DNA of 10,323 bases from Lachnospiraceae bacterium (GCA_017416505.1 JAFQCI010000157.1:1-10323), one strand, 5' to 3'; shown: positions 1-6,568, counted from the first letter of the stretch. The notes: a model not told the origin generated them from the sequence alone. Numbers and translations are program-made.

Positions 1-27
1 ACCAAGTCGCTAGCGCGACGGCTAGCC
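1..27. repeat. Left terminal inverted repeat with hairpin
   Basis: Bases 1-10 (ACCAAGTCGC) match the complement of 2454-2463 exactly. Within this end, GTCGC (6-10) and GCGAC (15-19) form a small hairpin with loop TAGC, followed by the palindrome GGCTAGCC (20-27). Structured ends fit recognition by an HUH single-strand transposase, but that role is inferred. Confidence 0.7.
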
Positions 28-199
28 AAAGTTACAATAAATTTCCCACTATTTTAAAATAAAAATAGCAGTTTTTGTATATTTGTAGTATTGTTAAGTT
101 ACGACACAAAACATCACACAAATACCGCCAACTGCTATGACCATGATAACATTTTTTTCAAAACTTAACAACAACAAAATATTTTATTTTTTTATTCGT

Positions 200-257
200 C
201 CTCCGCCCTAAAATGATTGTTTATTATATTTTATTACATACAATCATTTTAAGGAGG
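200..257 (+). promoter_or_regulatory. Hairpin that can sequester the recombinase ribosome binding site
   Basis: TAAAATGATTGT (209-220) is exactly complementary to ACAATCATTTTA (240-251), a 12-bp stem with a 19-base loop. Just outside it, CCTCC (200-204) can pair with GGAGG (253-257), the Shine-Dalgarno sequence of the gene starting at 265. Folding of the mRNA would therefore block initiation. Seen: the complementarity. Inferred: translational control, a common way to keep mobile-element enzymes low. Confidence 0.6.
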
Positions 258-264
258 CTCCATT

Positions 265-1131
265 ATGGACAAATATCTTAATCTTTATCGTGAAATGATC
301 TCACTTCGCGGTCTTACTGATCATACCCTAAATAGTTATTCTACTTACATTCGCAGCTACCTTGATTACCTGCAAAATATTCTTCATAAATCTCCTGAGA
401 ATGTTTCATGGCAGGAACTGCGGGATTTTATCAAATAGCTTCAAAAAGAACGTAACCTGGCTGACCGCACCATCAACTGTGTCATTTCCCAGCTTCGCTT
501 TTTTACCATCTATGTCCTACATAATCCATGGGATGATAATCAGCTTCCGAAACGAAAATTCGATGAATATCTTCCCTTTGTCCCTTCACAGAAAGAGACT
601 TTTGAATTCATCAGTACCATCCCTGATATAAAGCAAAAAGCCATGGTGGCTGTCATGTATTCTTCCGGTCTTCGGATTAGCGAAGTCTGTCATCTTCGTT
701 ATGAAGATATCCAGCGCAGTTCCATGAGGATACATATCCGGCGTTCAAAAAACAGAACGGAACGTTTTGCACCTCTTTCTAAATTTGCTCTCGATATTCT
801 TACACAATACTGGTTTGAGTGTGGCAGACCGAAAGAATGGCTTTTTCCCAAACAGACAAATCTATCCAAACCGATTGATACCTTTTTCCTGTCTCGTCAC
901 ATTCATGAGCATGAAAAACGTCTTGGATGGCCAAAACGTATCACCTGTCATTCTTTCCGGCATGCGTTAGGAACCCACCTCTATGAGAATGGTACCGACT
1001 TACTGACTATAAAAGCCATTCTTGGACATAAATCTTTGAATTCCACGACGATCTATGTTCATTTGGCATCTACCTCATTTTCTGACGTGATAAATCCTCT
1101 CGACAAAATGGGAGGTGCTGCACATGAATAA
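265..1131 (+). pseudogene. Tyrosine recombinase of the IS element, interrupted by an amber codon
   Basis: A phage-integrase-family tyrosine recombinase of 288 codons, read from ATG 265, seven bases after a GGAGG. Codon 58 is TAG (436-438), after which the same frame continues unbroken to TAA at 1129-1131. The original codon was probably CAG (Gln), one transition away. The N-terminal part is the SAM-like core-binding domain. The catalytic set is complete after the stop: R137 (SGLRISE), a candidate Lys near 162, H229 and R232 (HSFRH), H255 (GHKS) and nucleophile Y264 (TTIYVH). Length is normal for a compact XerC/D-like recombinase. The first internal Met downstream of the stop (643) has no good ribosome site and would omit the core-binding domain. 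It is most simply a single-mutation pseudogene; amber readthrough or a sequencing error are alternatives. Its end is coupled to the transposase start. Confidence 0.85.
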
Positions 1132-2275
1132 TTCAAAGATACAACAGATTTGGAAATTTTCTTATGATGCATTTTGCGAAAGATACCCACTGCGTTCCAC
1201 GGTGCAGGACAAAACATCCCGTGCAATCTTAAACTGCAAAACCGGAAATCTTGGATGCAATGTAAACCAATGTACTGATTGTGGACATCTTGAAATCCAC
1301 AACAACTCCTGCAAAAACCGCAACTGTCCCAACTGCCAGGCTGTTTCAAAAGAAGTCTGGGTTGACAAACGCAGGGCAGAAGTCATGGACGCTCCTTATT
1401 TTCATGTGGTATTTACACTGCCTCATGAATTGAATCCATTACTCTACTGCAACCAGACACTTCTTTATGGACTTTTGCACAGATGCTCCGCCGAAACACT
1501 TCTTGAACTTTCAAAAGACAAGAAGTATCTCGGAGCAACACCCGGTATTATTCAGGTTCTGCATACCTGGAACCAGGAACTGGATTACCATGTTCATATG
1601 CACTGCATCATTTCTGGTGGTGGCATTTCTGAAACCGGAAAACTAAAAAAATCCAAAGGTAAATTTTTTATACCTGTATATGTTTTACGTGATAAATTTA
1701 AAGGTAAGTTTCTTGCTGAACTCCAAAAACTGTATCAGCAGGAAAAACTTATATTTTCCCATTCCTGTGAAAAAATGAAAAACAGTTATTTCTGGAGCGA
1801 ATTCAAAAATAAACTTTACCAGAAAGACTGGTGTCCATACATCAAGGAAACTTTTAATGGTTTTGGCAATGCAATCGAATATCTTGGACGCTATACACAT
1901 AAGATTGCAATTTCAAACAACAGAATCCTGTCAGTTACTCAAACGGAAACTACTTTTTCTGCCCGGGGTAAAAAACCGGGAGAAGCAAAACGGACCATTA
2001 AACTTTCTAATACGGAATTTATCCGTCGTTTTTTAATGCATGTGCTGCCATCAGGTTTTCAAAAGATACGTTATTATGGTTTCCTTAACAATCGCAAAAA
2101 AACCGAAAACCTAAAACTAATATTTAAACTTCAGGGACATCAGCGTTTCAAGCGACGCTACACTGATCTTTCCATGCAGGATTTAATCAAAAAAGTATGG
2201 AATGTTGATATTTGCCAGTGCCCTGTATGTGGAAACAGCACCATGGTCTACCTTGGGCGTTCCTATAAGTCATAA
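1124..2275 (+). CDS. IS91-family HUH (Y2) transposase
   Basis: A 383-residue transposase of the IS91/IS801 type, which nicks one strand at the element end and moves it by a rolling-circle-like route. The N-terminal part holds a cysteine-rich zinc-binding region (Cys at about 45, 50, 53, 63, 68, 71; motif CKNRNCPNCQ). The HUH metal site is HVHMH at 156-160, after HVVFTLPHELNPL. The two-tyrosine motif is YLGRY, Tyr 253 and 257. A second CxxC pair lies near the C-terminus (CQCPVCG), where the protein ends naturally. I choose ATG 1124 over the upstream GTG at 1115 because GGAGG (1111-1115) sits eight bases before it. The ATG lies inside the last codons of the recombinase, so translation is probably coupled; the upstream amber codon could therefore reduce its expression. 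All family motifs are present, so it appears functional. Confidence 0.92.
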   Translation: MNNSKIQQIWKFSYDAFCERYPLRSTVQDKTSRAILNCKTGNLGCNVNQCTDCGHLEIHNNSCKNRNCPNCQAVSKEVWVDKRRAEVMDAPYFHVVFTLPHELNPLLYCNQTLLYGLLHRCSAETLLELSKDKKYLGATPGIIQVLHTWNQELDYHVHMHCIISGGGISETGKLKKSKGKFFIPVYVLRDKFKGKFLAELQKLYQQEKLIFSHSCEKMKNSYFWSEFKNKLYQKDWCPYIKETFNGFGNAIEYLGRYTHKIAISNNRILSVTQTETTFSARGKKPGEAKRTIKLSNTEFIRRFLMHVLPSGFQKIRYYGFLNNRKKTENLKLIFKLQGHQRFKRRYTDLSMQDLIKKVWNVDICQCPVCGNSTMVYLGRSYKS

Positions 2276-2450
2276 ATATGTTTTTACCAAATATTCCCTT
2301 TTACCAGACTGCCTATGGGTGGTCTGCGAAGCATGCCCAAAAATAAAAAAATGTTTCATCATATATCCAAAAGTGTTATTTTTTACTTTAAAATAAACTA
2401 TTTTTGAATAATCAAGTGAATACTATCCCCATATAAATATCGGCTACACG

Positions 2451-2463
2451 GTCGCGACTTGGT
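2451..2463. repeat. Right terminal inverted repeat of the IS91-related element
   Basis: GCGACTTGGT (2454-2463) is the exact complement of bases 1-10 and overlaps the palindrome GTCGCGAC (2451-2458). Downstream sequence from 2464 is unlike the left end, which places the element boundary here. Confidence 0.7.
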
Positions 2464-2486
2464 ACAATCAGAAAGAATCACAGTCA

Positions 2487-2521
2487 GAGCAGTTTTATAT
2501 TTTGTAAAACTGTTCTTTTTT
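2487..2521 (+). terminator. Rho-independent terminator next to the IS element
   Basis: GAGCAGTTTTA (2487-2497) pairs with TAAAACTGTTC (2505-2515) across a 7-base loop with one G-U pair, and is followed by six T. It would stop transcripts leaving the IS element on the + strand. The left arm also belongs to a second, longer-range stem: AGTCAGAGCAGT (2482-2493) is exactly complementary to ACTGCTCTGACT (2523-2534), so two folds compete. Confidence 0.6.
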
Positions 2522-2656
2522 GACTGCTCTGACTATGATACTTTCCTTAAGAATTATAGGACTTTTTTCAAAAAATGTCAATATCAAAGGACTTATCTCG
2601 TTTTTTTGCACTTTGATTAGGTCATTTGTTATATTTTGTCCACTTATATTTTATGC

Positions 2657-2694
2657 AAAAAAGGACAACGCCCCCTCATCGGTCTACGTTGTCC
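2657..2694 (-). terminator. Rho-independent terminator of the winged-helix gene
   Basis: On the - strand GGACAACG (2694-2687) pairs with CGTTGTCC (2670-2663), then comes a run of six T. The upstream arm lies inside the last codons of the winged-helix gene, whose TGA (2678-2676) is in the loop, so gene end and terminator are fused. Confidence 0.85.
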
Positions 2695-3126
2695 ACCTTT
2701 GCCATCTTATATCCAATCCCTCGAACCGTTTGAATATACTTCGGATTTGCCAGATCATCTTCTATTTTTACTCGTAATCTACGAATATGCGATGTAATGT
2801 TGCTATCGTCAAAGACATATTCTCCATTCCATACATATTCATAAATTTGCTCTTTTGACATTGCCATTCCTTTATGCAATGCCAGAATTATGCAATGCCA
2901 GAAAATACAGCATTTGGAATTCTATATTGGTTACACTAATCTCTTGCTTTCCTTTTTGAATCGTGTGCTGCAAAGAATCAATAATCAATTCGCCAACCTG
3001 TATAACACTCTCATTACTTACTTCTATTTCTGTCACATCTGATATTCCAGACTGCCTTACAACATCCAATATTTTATCAAAGATTTCGTCTTTTGATTCG
3101 GGTACTGATAAAATCATAATTTTCAC
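2676..3126 (-). pseudogene. OmpR-type winged-helix regulator, frameshifted, no receiver domain
   Basis: Two - strand reading frames (3126-2872 and 2879-2676) join into one protein of about 145 residues once one copy of a 16-bp tandem duplication is removed. The C-terminal 80 or so residues are an OmpR/PhoB-type DNA-binding winged helix: EISVTNIEFQMLYFLALH, then KEQIYEYVW, SNITSHIRRLRVKIE and TVRGIGYKM, the classic end of the family. The first ~65 residues do not look like a receiver domain: no acidic pocket or phosphoacceptor pattern is visible. Either the receiver was lost or this is a stand-alone regulator. With the duplication, the first frame stops at TAA 2874-2872, before the recognition helix, so no DNA-binding protein is made. 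The GTG at 3126 is a weak start; a better site (GAGAGG then ATG 3148-3146) is out of frame, hinting at a second lesion or a different original N-terminus. Confidence 0.8.
2872..2903. repeat. Perfect 16-bp tandem duplication
   Basis: TTATGCAATGCCAGAA occurs at 2872-2887 and again at 2888-2903 with no mismatch. Since 16 is not a multiple of three it shifts the frame of the winged-helix gene; deleting one copy restores the reading ...FLALHKGMAMSKEQ.... The exact match suggests a recent slippage event. Confidence 0.95.
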
Positions 3127-3181
3127 ACTTAAAATCAGCCCATTTCATTTTAACCTCTCAAGACAGTATTAAATAGTGCCA

Positions 3182-3310
3182 TCAAACATTCCTTGTTGTA
3201 CTTACATCCAAGTATCCCAAGAGTTCCTGCACCCCCTTGGGTGTAACTTCACCAGCAGGCAGACTACTTATGTAGGTGTATCGGAGTTAGTGTAAATGAA
3301 AGTCCTCAAA
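3182..3310 (-). pseudogene. Remnant of a tyrosine recombinase C-terminus
   Basis: Read on the - strand from 3310, 43 codons give FEDFHLH, a stop (TAA 3289-3287), then LRYTYISS, TPKGVQELLGYLDVSTT and RNV before TGA at 3184-3182. This closely follows the common integrase pattern FEDFHxHxLRHTxxSxLL...G..PKxVQELLGHSDVSTTxNVYAH. The fragment covers the HxLR(H) box and the second His position (now Tyr in LGYLD); the stop falls two residues after the box His, and the frame ends just before the catalytic Tyr would appear. A possible continuation, SKKIGR, lies upstream in another frame. It is clearly dead. It is unlike both other recombinases in this window, so it marks a third, older mobile element. 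Confidence 0.7.
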
Positions 3311-3533
3311 TCCTTCCTATCTTTTTGCTACCATTCTACAAACAATCCCAAGTGTACTTTAAATCTCAAAGTGTCAGTCCGGTCTTAAACAGGATTTCTC
3401 TCCCCCTTATTCTTGCTTGTTTCTTATTCCTCAATTGACCTTAATTTTTGATAGACACTTTTGGGCCACTATCTGCATTCCAAACCAAAAAGGGAGGGTA
3501 TGTAAATTGTATTTATCCTATTCTATAATTCTT
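3311..3533. other. Non-coding stretch, probably decayed sequence
   Basis: Between the integrase remnant and the ATPase gene I see no open frame with a start and ribosome site, and no convincing terminator after the ATPase stop. The sequence upstream of the remnant may be more of the same decayed integrase, but I could not recognise it. Confidence 0.4.
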
Positions 3534-4685
3534 CTAAAACATAATATTCAAGTATCCATCCTCAAATTTAGCTCCTGTAATCTCCTTTTCTGCAAATTCA
3601 ACCGGTATCGGAAACTTTCGATTTTCATTTTTCACGCCTACAATCAGCTCATTTTTATCCTGTTCCAATCTCAATTCATCTTTATCTGCAAAAGGTAAAT
3701 AAATCTTAAGACACTTTTTCTCATTATCAATGCTATAAATCTCTTTCTTAAATAGCACATCGTCAGGGTCAAGCTCTTTAAAAATGTAATCTCCAACTTT
3801 TCCCAATACATCTAGCGTACGCAATTCCTGTTGTTGTAGTTCAACATAAAAACGTGGTACTTCGCTAAAACTCTCTTTTATTTCTTGTAACGCATTCTCT
3901 TGCAATTTTATCCATTTATTAAAATATCCATCCATTGCCTTTGCTGGATAAATATGATTCACGATAACTGCATCCACATTATAATGATACAAATACAGAC
4001 AGGTAAAATTCCGTTTTGCTTCATTAATTACAATTTTTTCCGGCGTAGTTGCCACTCGTAGGCTTACAACTTCCTTATTCAACATCAAATCTTGTAGACG
4101 TTGCATTTTATCCATTAAATATTCAATATCATCAAACACATTATCCTTAGGCATAGGAATTTTCATAACCTTTTCTACAACTGGTCCCACTGATTTAACC
4201 CCTGCTTTTTTAACCGGCAATACCTTTTTTATCATACCTGACAATCTTTCTGGGTATTTTAGTAAAGCTAACGTTTCACCTGTAGGTGCACAATCTACAA
4301 TAATAGTATCGTAATCCCCACTTTCATACATTTCTAAAATTTTAAACATAGAGAACAATTCTTCTAATCCTGGAAATACTAATAACTCCTCTACCTCTAT
4401 CCCGCTTCCACCTTTCATTGTAAGCAATTGCTTAAAATAATCTTTTAAGTTACCCCAGCTCTTTTCACTTTCATACACAGTATCTATTTCCATTGCATAC
4501 AAATTTTCTGCAAGCTTCGTCGGCTCCTTATCAATTTTTCTATCAAAAGAATCTCCTAAGCTATGTGCTTGATCTGTACTCATCACAAGTACCTTTTTTC
4601 CATTCTTTGCTATTTTGCATGCTGTTGCAGCTGCCATACTGGTCTTTCCCACGCCACCTTTTCCTGTATAAATAATTACTCTCAT
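3534..4685 (-). CDS. ArsA/GET3-family ATPase with C-terminal HSP20-like domain
   Basis: A 383-residue cytosolic P-loop ATPase of the ArsA/GET3 (TRC40) family, a deviant-Walker SIMIBI NTPase. The ATP site is GKGGVGKTS (8-16), with a signature Lys at 9. Switch I is STDQAHSLGD (36-45), switch II DCAPTGETLALL (131-142). The last 60 residues or so (from KKCLKIYLPFADKDELRL) resemble the small HSP20-like domain attached to many bacterial ArsA-like proteins. It is one half-ATPase, as in GET3, not the double ArsA of arsenical pumps. I see neither the metalloid-binding cysteine set of ArsA nor the CxxC of GET3. No arsB/acr3, arsD or arsR is nearby, so arsenite efflux is not supported; a role with membrane or tail-anchored proteins is only a possibility. 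ATG 4685 follows AAGGAAG with seven bases spacing. Its start overlaps the stop of a 15-codon ORF (TAATG), suggesting coupling with the small upstream gene. Confidence 0.88.
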   Translation of the reverse strand: MRVIIYTGKGGVGKTSMAAATACKIAKNGKKVLVMSTDQAHSLGDSFDRKIDKEPTKLAENLYAMEIDTVYESEKSWGNLKDYFKQLLTMKGGSGIEVEELLVFPGLEELFSMFKILEMYESGDYDTIIVDCAPTGETLALLKYPERLSGMIKKVLPVKKAGVKSVGPVVEKVMKIPMPKDNVFDDIEYLMDKMQRLQDLMLNKEVVSLRVATTPEKIVINEAKRNFTCLYLYHYNVDAVIVNHIYPAKAMDGYFNKWIKLQENALQEIKESFSEVPRFYVELQQQELRTLDVLGKVGDYIFKELDPDDVLFKKEIYSIDNEKKCLKIYLPFADKDELRLEQDKNELIVGVKNENRKFPIPVEFAEKEITGAKFEDGYLNIMF

Positions 4686-4732
4686 TACTTATCTTCCTTT
4701 CGCATTAATTCGAATCTTCCTTTTCCATCCAT

Positions 4733-4927
4733 TTATACAATATCAACCTTTTTAACTTTTGATGTTTGCTCATGACTTTGTCCATCCTTACAAGCATCAC
4801 TTCTATTACATTCTTTCAGCAATCCTGTAGCAACTTCCATAACCATCATTTTCAACTCTTTTTCAATCGCATCCAAATGTTCGCCCATTTCCTCTGGGAA
4901 CAATGCATGAATGGCTTTTTTTTGATA
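4733..4927 (-). pseudogene. Small protein gene upstream of the ATPase, probably lacking its 5' end
   Basis: An open - strand frame runs from just after a TGA (4930-4928) to TAA 4735-4733. It reads KKAIHALFPEEMGEHLDAIE, then a charged amphipathic stretch KELKMMVMEVATGLLKEC and a hydrophilic tail ending SKVKKVDIV. It looks like real coding sequence but no start is convincing: the only internal ATG (4888-4886) has AGAGG only two bases away and would give 51 residues. The frame opens at a run of eight A and close to a change of sequence character, so the 5' end was probably lost or frameshifted. I do not recognise the family. It is in line with the ATPase gene, 47 bases ahead of it, so the two were likely one operon. 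Confidence 0.5.
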
Positions 4928-4932
4928 TCAAA

Positions 4933-4957
4933 AGTTAACTAAAAAAGTCAGTTAACT
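4933..4957. repeat. Pair of AGTTAACT palindromes
   Basis: The 8-base palindrome AGTTAACT occurs at 4933-4940 and 4950-4957, 17 bases start to start, about one and a half helical turns. It lies just upstream of the truncated small gene. It could be an operator of the kind bound by MarR-type dimers, or a trace of an element junction. No regulator gene next to it supports either. Confidence 0.45.
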
Positions 4958-5084
4958 ATATAAAATAGCATGGGTTTTAGGGAATTTCCTAACCAGAATG
5001 CACTTGTATTACAAAATGCGTATCTGGCAAATGACCAGCACTACTTTCGCCTCAAAGACTTATATAACTTTTTATATACAAATA

Positions 5085-5107
5085 ACCGGAGCAAACATCA
5101 CTCCGGT
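5085..5107 (-). terminator. Hairpin after the integrase operon
   Basis: On the - strand ACCGGAG (5107-5101) and CTCCGGT (5091-5085) form a perfect 7-bp stem with a 9-base loop, ten bases after the small gene's stop. The following TATTTGTATAT is only partly T-rich, so termination may be weak. Bases 4958-5084 beyond it hold no gene I can see. Confidence 0.6.
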
Positions 5108-5116
5108 CACTTACAA

Positions 5117-5362
5117 CTATCCTATATCCCATTCTTCGTCCATTGCCTCCACCCACATCTGCATTTCGCCGGAAAGAGCCAATCTCACATACTCAAGTGG
5201 ATCATCAATTGCCAACGCATCTAAGTATCTTTGTGAACTCATGGTTGTGTGTATGCCTTCTTCCCATTCATTGCATCGCAATCTTAGAATATAATTCATT
5301 TCATAATTAACAATATCAATTGCATTAACTTGTTCATTGTACCTTGCATATAACATCCTCAT
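5117..5362 (-). CDS. Small acidic protein coupled to the integrase (DUF6061-like)
   Basis: An 81-residue protein beginning MRMLYARYNEQVNAIDIV and ending WVEAMDEEWDIG. It has no signal peptide or membrane segment. The pattern of an N-terminal YARYN strand, a central acidic stretch and a DPLEYVRLALSGE segment resembles small DUF6061-type proteins found in Lachnospiraceae mobile elements; this is from memory and moderately sure. The ATG (5362-5360) overlaps the integrase TGA (5361-5359) as ATGA, and a GGTGG lies upstream within the integrase gene, so I prefer this start to the TTG six bases earlier. The overlap implies translational coupling, making it the last gene of the xis-int operon. Function unknown. 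Confidence 0.75.
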   Translation of the reverse strand: MRMLYARYNEQVNAIDIVNYEMNYILRLRCNEWEEGIHTTMSSQRYLDALAIDDPLEYVRLALSGEMQMWVEAMDEEWDIG

Positions 5363-6486
5363 TGCCAACCACCTACCCTTCGATATCTTATTTCCGTTGC
5401 CATATCCACCACATTGTTCTGTGCCTCGCCTGTCGCTTCTGCATTCAACATATCTGCCAACTGCTTCTGCTTATCCAGATAAAGATGTCCGTAAATGTTC
5501 ATGGTAGTCATTACAGAATCATGTCCCACTCTCTTTGAAATGATAAGCGGCTGTGTCCCTTTCTCGATTAGGAAAGCAATGTGTGAATGTCGTAGGTCAT
5601 GAACACGGATACTCTTTAATCCCAACTTATCCACTTTCTGTTTCATTTTCTTTTGTATCGCCCGATCTGTTATAGGAAAAATTCTTTCTTCAGCTCTTAA
5701 CTCATATATCTTATTCGTATAACTCTTTAATTCCTCTGCTAGAAAATTAGGCATAGTCACAATTCGATTAGAACTTTCTGTTTTAGGACCTGTGATATAA
5801 TCCGTCTTGTTTCTACGATAATAGGTTTTCGTTATAGAAACTGTTCCATTCTGAAAATCGATATCTTTATAACAAAGTGCTAATAACTCACCCACACGAC
5901 AACCTAACCAGAAAAGCATCTGATATATTATTCGATACATCTCCTCTTTTTCATCAAAGTTCTGAATAAATATATCGTACTCACTCTTAGTCCAAAAGTT
6001 CAGCTCCTTTGCATTCGCTTTCCCCATTTTATCAATTTTCTTACAAGGATTATCCTTGAGCCCATAAAAACGCTCTGCATGATTGAAAACTGCTGTCACC
6101 TGATTTTGCAACATTCTCAGATATGTGGGTTTATATCCCTGACTCATCATATCATTCTGCCATTTCATAATATCCGCAGGCTTAATAGCATTCATTCTAC
6201 ATTTCCCGAAGTACGGAATAATCTTTGCATCAATCATAGTTTTCTTTGATTCAACAGTTCTTGCCTTCAATCTTGTTGCCTTATCCGCAAAATATACATC
6301 CACAAACTTTCCAAACTCCATATCCATGTCAGCCTGTTGTACCTGCAAGAATTCTCGTTCCCACTCCTGCGCTTCCTTCTTAGTACGAAATCCTCGTTTC
6401 AATTTGGTCTTCGTCTCGCCTCTCCAGTCCTTGTAATTAAACTTACAAAACCATGCGTCTCTTTCTTTGTCTTTATAAACCGGCAT
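5359..6486 (-). CDS. int: Tyrosine site-specific integrase of an integrative element
   Basis: A 375-residue phage/ICE-type integrase that would insert and, with an excisionase, remove the element. An arm-type DNA-binding domain occupies about residues 1-55 (MPVYKDKERDAWFCKF...FRTKKEA), followed by a SAM-like core-binding domain (about 60-155) and the catalytic domain. Catalytic residues are all visible: R197 (GCRVGELL), K235 (TGPKTESSNR), H296 and R299 (VHDLRHSH), H322 (GHDS) and nucleophile Y332 (MNIYGH). The start ATG 6486 has AAGGAGG eight bases upstream; an in-frame extension to 6579 would run through two hairpins and is unlikely to be coding. It follows an excisionase-like gene and overlaps a small downstream gene. 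It resembles neither the recombinase at 265 nor the remnant at 3182. Confidence 0.93.
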   Translation of the reverse strand: MPVYKDKERDAWFCKFNYKDWRGETKTKLKRGFRTKKEAQEWEREFLQVQQADMDMEFGKFVDVYFADKATRLKARTVESKKTMIDAKIIPYFGKCRMNAIKPADIMKWQNDMMSQGYKPTYLRMLQNQVTAVFNHAERFYGLKDNPCKKIDKMGKANAKELNFWTKSEYDIFIQNFDEKEEMYRIIYQMLFWLGCRVGELLALCYKDIDFQNGTVSITKTYYRRNKTDYITGPKTESSNRIVTMPNFLAEELKSYTNKIYELRAEERIFPITDRAIQKKMKQKVDKLGLKSIRVHDLRHSHIAFLIEKGTQPLIISKRVGHDSVMTTMNIYGHLYLDKQKQLADMLNAEATGEAQNNVVDMATEIRYRRVGGWQ

Positions 6487-6514
6487 ATTCTTATCCTCCT
6501 TCTTTCGATTTACT

Positions 6515-6568
6515 CCGACGAAAGACTTTTTCGTCGGATATATGGAGCCACGGTGCACCTTCGGCACC
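6515..6568 (-). promoter_or_regulatory. Two hairpins in the xis-int leader
   Basis: CCGACGAAA (6515-6523) pairs perfectly with TTTCGTCGG (6529-6537) around a 5-base loop. Next to it GGTGC (6552-6556) pairs with GCACC (6564-6568), with outer support from GGAG/CTCC. On the - strand they lie between the xis stop and the int ribosome site. No T-run follows, so they are more likely mRNA processing, stability or attenuation structures, or recombinase arm sites, than a simple terminator. Confidence 0.55.

Larger units (their letters stand above)
1..2463 (+). mobile_element. IS91-related insertion sequence with tyrosine recombinase and HUH transposase
   Basis: Two + strand genes, a tyrosine recombinase and an IS91-type transposase, lie between copies of a 10-bp inverted repeat: ACCAAGTCGC at 1-10 and GCGACTTGGT at 2454-2463. 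The genes overlap by 8 bases. Some IS91-related elements are known to carry an integrase-like gene upstream of the transposase, so the pairing fits the family. The similarity between ends continues imperfectly inward (GGCTAGCC at 20-27, GGCTA at 2442-2446). The element begins at or just before base 1, so its left flank and any target duplication cannot be seen. Bases 28-199 and 2276-2440 are AT-rich and hold nothing I can identify. The transposase looks intact but the recombinase has an internal stop, so activity is uncertain. Confidence 0.8.

Noticed and set aside
362..631. Open frame on the + strand in the recombinase region, considered as a separate gene
   Set aside because: It is out of frame with the recombinase, has no ribosome site, and disappears once the amber-interrupted recombinase is recognised.
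3534..4685. Arsenic-resistance operon
   Set aside because: Only an ArsA-like half ATPase is present, without pump, metallochaperone or arsR, and without the metal-binding cysteine pattern.
4684..4732. 15-codon ORF MDGKGRFELMRKEDK between the small gene and the ATPase
   Set aside because: Too short and without its own ribosome site; noted only because its TAA overlaps the ATPase ATG.
5018..5043. Weak likeness of GTATTACAAAATGCGTATC to GTATCAAATCCGTATCA at 9224-9240 as left and right attachment sites
   Set aside because: The alignment needs gaps and leaves no shared core of more than six or seven bases.
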